Shown in pieces: positions 7,601 through 7,991 of a stretch of DNA of 7,991 nt. A program made the position numbers and the translations under genes. This stretch comes from Nitrososphaerota archaeon (lineage in GTDB: Archaea; Iainarchaeota; Iainarchaeia; Iainarchaeales; VGJJ01). A model generated the notes under the pieces. That model was not told the origin of the DNA, ran no database searches, and worked only from the letters and a program-made list of their open reading frames with translations. Numbering within the stretch: the first letter of the stretch is position 1; every line of letters begins with the position of its first letter. The stretch covers positions 1-7,991 of the forward strand of contig JAGVNS010000002.1 of NCBI GenBank assembly GCA_020053155.1, in the 5' to 3' direction.

Positions 7601-7991
7601 TGCTTCTTGGTCGGGAGAAAGTCCGGGGACGGGCTCCCCATTCGCGTTAAACAATCCCAAATAATGGAGCGCGGGGGAATCGGTAGGATTCGTTGAGACT
7701 GCATCCACTACCACCCCCACGTTTGTTCGTCCTGCAATGGCAATGGTTTGCGTATACGTTTTTCCTTCCAACGATTTCGCGGTCATGTGCACCGTGCTCT
7801 CCAGCGACCCCACCAACACGTTGGCCTTTCCATCCGTTAAGCTGCCATCGAAAAGAGTCCCCCCTCCCGTATCCTCGACCAATAGCGTGCCGTTGAACAG
7901 GCTTCCATTGGAATAGTTGAACGTGAATTCAACGACGTTGGTTGAATCGGATAGCGTCAGCACCACTTTGTTGAGTCCCGGAACGATTTCC
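1643..7991 (-). CDS. Giant exported multi-domain surface protein, 5'-partial
   Basis: One uninterrupted frame runs from the right edge to a TAA at 1643-1645. Residues here count the GTG at 7964-7966 as 1. That GTG is probably internal: eight more codons (EIVPGLNK) are open before it and continue the same beta-rich domain, so the true start and signal peptide lie outside. Visible order: beta domains 1-435; carboxypeptidase-regulatory-like domain about 436-528; duplicated two-domain unit 531-850 and 855-1101; Cys-bearing region about 1115-1475 of unknown family; Cys-rich hydrophobic hairpin 1664-1718; Pro-rich linker 1831-1887; charged helical stretch about 1888-1950; Gly-rich segment 2016-2035; C-terminal beta domain about 2043-2107. 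About twenty N-X-S/T sequons and abundant Cys support an extracytoplasmic location (inference). I see no enzymatic motif. Its role may be structural or adhesive. The pilin-like gene follows after 22 bases. I do not recognise a named family for the whole protein. Confidence 0.93.
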   Translation of the reverse strand, partial: EIVPGLNKVVLTLSDSTNVVEFTFNYSNGSLFNGTLLVEDTGGGTLFDGSLTDGKANVLVGSLESTVHMTAKSLEGKTYTQTIAIAGRTNVGVVVDAVSTNPTDSPALHYLGLFNANGEPVPGLSPDQEAFARFQIEWPANTTKGGLLVRVGPDVVSLVDSQYVGIIGVNADAETIAYGRSWTPLPKPGNETKDRKTPGKPGSLSKWVEIIQNNLGGTSIIDVRLKARPGTPIGNQDIQYRAFAEMGNGLARTPTDSELGSSNYTKEKSGLYAQVLKQSMPVYDVLPLCQNGICASVSFVDEDGRFYPIGNFQAVREKLYALHVTLLPGLVQGSDPIPTIKEGLVSNALIATSKVSTLIKAQTNPQAPLLVFTKTELSPFGKLEDTGKKDTSASVTLPLLDPQLGGSARLQFLPEELGQTTIELQILSNSASWNQTLPLEITEAKLLSVVMPDQVNPNEPFSMTITDADGNPITDALITLTTPDEKFVASIKGKNLPGRGESGKYLFDKSLDPGLYNVNVSVPGYVDFQDTLAVGLNSPLSLDDKIEVHIPFGQTQVTQNVSVTNNTQYPISNVTGEYLTFENFPDTLSVEITPIPLIPPKGKASLGITAHYTGDVADQSVRMGSGTLNVRGEINDKIPVGKTSTLSIVYNRQLDPSCITFNKDRISVTWMGENQPYGNLYDGGGQYNDGSYFGTNYGSNPNNYTSGGGYNDYGYNSGGSYRNAETKRVNVKVKNNCGQELLLIPGVSTANGQLEIDGLKIAAVDSQLKLGQGDEKQVDFTLSNDLFRAGNPSQYNGGFYSGFGGGNGGLFGGGYSGFAGYGGIGGGYPFANYALTFNAPQLSASIPLDISFWDRSQAIQTPLSVELMLIKTGSAKATDRVIIPITNAGVTPIYDIRATLEGQEPNGVDLKIENGHPYSQTVNAVNDSYAGANYQGGYFDSQNALMPGQELYPPLAIVGESSTEEQGFHTQRLHVTGRVEGRRVSLRDVDVYIRTGSSSCLEVRADYTPISYISSELSGTISKRVTLSNKCLEPVRITQINPDNVSGNALSILSSEGSDTLEKDQEGVFNLTLTKENPYKDTFSLTIKGILILTQKQVESNPLSIEIALGADELERENSTNPVTVNICEGGQMTIRYPLLAQKNECSQAYCDAEQSSNMLANAIEQQVAKAVQLMQAKKNDVPSFKNCDLTKRYCTFSQLGIKSGNIDLYLQHDALTPDILQYVLRDGTYPRLSSMTAESFPELAGENSDESFIQRLGTGLGNKVYVPDIQGCGKYGVSILGSVEIVANQFLPNAINIGVKLVSPRQKTAECQDKIYNASNFLPKDRSLTANNDKRTLLGLVEYGNDSLQEPAQQLAQTIFGNIERAVPNTGSNRMDLQAGNLAESVVELTLDKSTHGDGAKRIITTIRQSGNTLPKEAVIEAGKIITHLGKNVNGCITKDEQTWRIKAVKDVGKFTYEGCILPGASEGGLVVRPTLTCCELQTKSSGAGDVSYTLDPHGNNPLDGLVKLDLYEKRVAGANSQFPQPGSPISYGSPYPFAFNSKNQVYQKELVMCATADARTQHLANRAQVQTSATRELDGTKAGPLTLELRTCTLDADDALAKAYEKGEGVWYSTVDWEDNVSSKTLTQAIQEAVEGEKTPDAFFAYKDQGILASDNPVYQEKLGEKKLEAVATFTGACFGACGLCYLGIGVASLGTLATTWPSGALDCAITCGAGGAMGVYEVVKDNAEGVPVVGTAVDWTEATYGKGRDFATSALPGGEINEPANSALFTTETASITKSLLKPAAQGKKSVLTYVDPQAAIAKEDLAFLERIAENVDAKVKANKQVADDYLKMWTPKPVPVATPPPSPGSPVTVIVHPPSPLTPPAGTLPGATPTGPATFSGPANPPSQPLRTQAKNKVELFETEKQELVDGFQKLRDKYGNKASKDFNPNFKVSEFDDLERQLKDPLNNLTREFGDSAVGMRYRIGRGFDVPLRTGQITAYTNKVKNVAGEAIGKGLKVEIPKNVFQRKPFKKGAAFTRGLLCGGAGGMAGYSAYQSILRTEIENKITLDAGSPNVIDPATSSLIFEKGQTYQFIISPQEGAGKSRKISIDIVSPDTQVNPAAWLDDCNQK
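1862..1921 (-). other. Gly-rich hydrophobic segment near C terminus (residues 2016-2035)
   Basis: The segment GLLCGGAGGMAGYSAYQSIL follows a basic stretch (RKPFKK) and precedes a small beta domain that ends the protein at LDDCNQK. It is marginal as a membrane helix because it is rich in Gly, but it resembles the second arm of the Cys-rich hairpin (CGAGGAMGVY). Confidence 0.45.
2306..2476 (-). other. Proline-rich linker (residues 1831-1887)
   Basis: A stretch rich in Pro, Thr, Ser, Gly and Val (PKPVPVATPPPSPGSP at its start) separates the part with the hydrophobic hairpin from a charged, probably helical segment rich in Lys, Glu and Asp. Such linkers typically form an extended stalk or cross a wall or surface layer. 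No repeat period is clear. Confidence 0.75.
2813..2977 (-). other. Cys-rich hydrophobic hairpin (residues 1664-1718)
   Basis: Two hydrophobic, small-residue segments lie on either side of Thr-Trp-Pro-Ser. The first holds CFGACGLC (Cys 1672, 1676, 1679) and the second CAITCGAGGAMG (Cys 1702, 1706). GxxxG-type spacing and the length of each arm (about 20-30 residues) would allow a membrane hairpin. The pattern also recalls Cys-rich hydrophobic peptides such as the halocin C8 type, but only loosely. Confidence 0.55.
3542..4624 (-). other. Central Cys-bearing region of unknown family (residues 1115-1475)
   Basis: This region differs from the beta repeats before it: it mixes predicted helices (AEQSSNMLANAIEQQVAKAV) with strands, and has cysteines at 1120, 1138, 1143, 1180, 1187, 1265, 1304, 1429, 1453 and a Cys-Cys pair at 1471-1472. 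Recognisable blocks include CDLTKRYCTFSQLGI, IQGCGKYGVSILGSVEI and NFLPKDRSLT. I see no catalytic motif. The even spread of cysteines suggests a folded, disulfide-stabilised module. I do not recognise the family. Confidence 0.55.
4664..5404 (-). repeat. Two-domain beta unit, copy 2 (residues 855-1101)
   Basis: This is the second copy of the unit. The landmarks come in the same order as in copy 1: Pro-Leu-Ser at the start, RVIIPITNAGVTPIYDIRATL matching the VSVTNNTQ segment, MPGQELYPPL matching IPPKGKASL, and a strand ending Ser-Ser-Ser-Cys. Then SCLEV matches SCITF, KRVTLSNKCLEPVRI matches KRVNVKVKNNCGQELLL, and EKDQEGVFNLTLTKENPY matches GQGDEKQVDFTLSNDLF. Copy 2 lacks the two Gly-rich loops in its second domain but has a shorter Tyr/Gly/Asn-rich loop in its first. 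Confidence 0.55.
5162..5215 (-). other. Tyr/Gly/Asn-rich inserted loop 3 (residues 918-935)
   Basis: A short segment (NDSYAGANYQGGYFDSQN) lies inside the first beta domain of copy 2, just before the MPGQELYPPL strand. It has the same residue preference as loops 1 and 2 but sits in a different domain. It contains one N-X-S sequon (Asn-918). Confidence 0.6.
5492..5623 (-). other. Gly/Phe/Tyr-rich inserted loop 2 (residues 782-825)
   Basis: About 44 residues of Gly-Gly-Gly-Tyr and Gly-Phe-type repeats (for example FGGGNGGLFGGGYSGF) lie in the next long loop of the same domain as loop 1. The DNA is strongly purine-rich on the coding strand and holds two 12-base direct copies of ccccctccaaat (plus strand, 5550-5561 and 5574-5585), 24 bases apart. 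This suggests growth by slippage. The composition resembles silk- or glycine-rich cell-wall-type segments; function unknown. Confidence 0.75.
5819..5971 (-). other. Gly/Tyr/Asn-rich inserted loop 1 (residues 666-716)
   Basis: About 50 residues are made almost wholly of Gly, Tyr, Asn and Ser (for example YNDYGYNSGGSYRN), between two beta strands of copy 1's second domain. The equivalent place in copy 2 has only a short turn. The composition suggests a flexible, low-complexity loop exposed at the surface, possibly for self-association or binding. Translation stays in frame on both sides, so it is a true insertion in the protein. Confidence 0.75.
6383..6661 (-). other. Carboxypeptidase-regulatory-like beta domain (residues 436-528)
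   Basis: This stretch has the signature of the carboxypeptidase-regulatory / Big-type beta-sandwich: MTITDADGNPITDALITL, then a variable loop, GKYLFDKSLDPGLYNVNVSV, and a closing Pro-Gly-Tyr strand. Such domains are common spacers in exported bacterial and archaeal proteins. The visible N terminus (residues 1-80, LLVEDTGGGTLFDG onward) looks like another copy of the same fold. Confidence 0.6.

Overview
The window is almost wholly coding and is read from the minus strand. It holds parts of two genes that are very likely co-transcribed: the 3' part of a giant gene for an exported, multi-domain protein (1643-7991, start beyond the right edge), then after 22 bases the 5' part of a gene for a membrane-anchored, pilin-like, cysteine-rich protein (1-1620, end beyond the left edge). 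There is no gene-free stretch above 300 bases. I see no RNA gene, CRISPR array, insertion sequence, origin or phage hallmark.

Giant gene: 2115 residues are visible and the frame is still open at the right edge. From N to C terminus it shows beta-sandwich (Ig-like or carboxypeptidase-regulatory-like) domains, a two-domain unit that appears duplicated, Gly/Tyr/Asn-rich loops inserted into those domains, a long cysteine-bearing central region I cannot assign to a family, a cysteine-rich hydrophobic hairpin, a proline-rich linker, a charged helical stretch, a glycine-rich segment and a short C-terminal beta domain. About twenty N-X-S/T sequons and many cysteines fit a protein that works outside the cytoplasm.

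Downstream gene: it opens with a type IV prepilin-like leader (Gly-15 followed by Phe-Thr-Leu and a long hydrophobic helix) but has Thr where pilins usually carry the +5 Glu. At least 500 extracytoplasmic residues with 13 cysteines follow, much larger than an ordinary pilin.

Organism: nothing in the window is diagnostic. Very large Cys-rich exported proteins with Ig-like modules, next to pilin-like membrane proteins and with weak ribosome binding sites, suggest an uncultivated archaeon, perhaps of the DPANN kind, rather than a well-studied bacterium. This is a low-confidence impression. A reasonable model is that the two products form or anchor a cell-surface structure (adhesin, envelope or pilus-like), but the sequence does not prove it.
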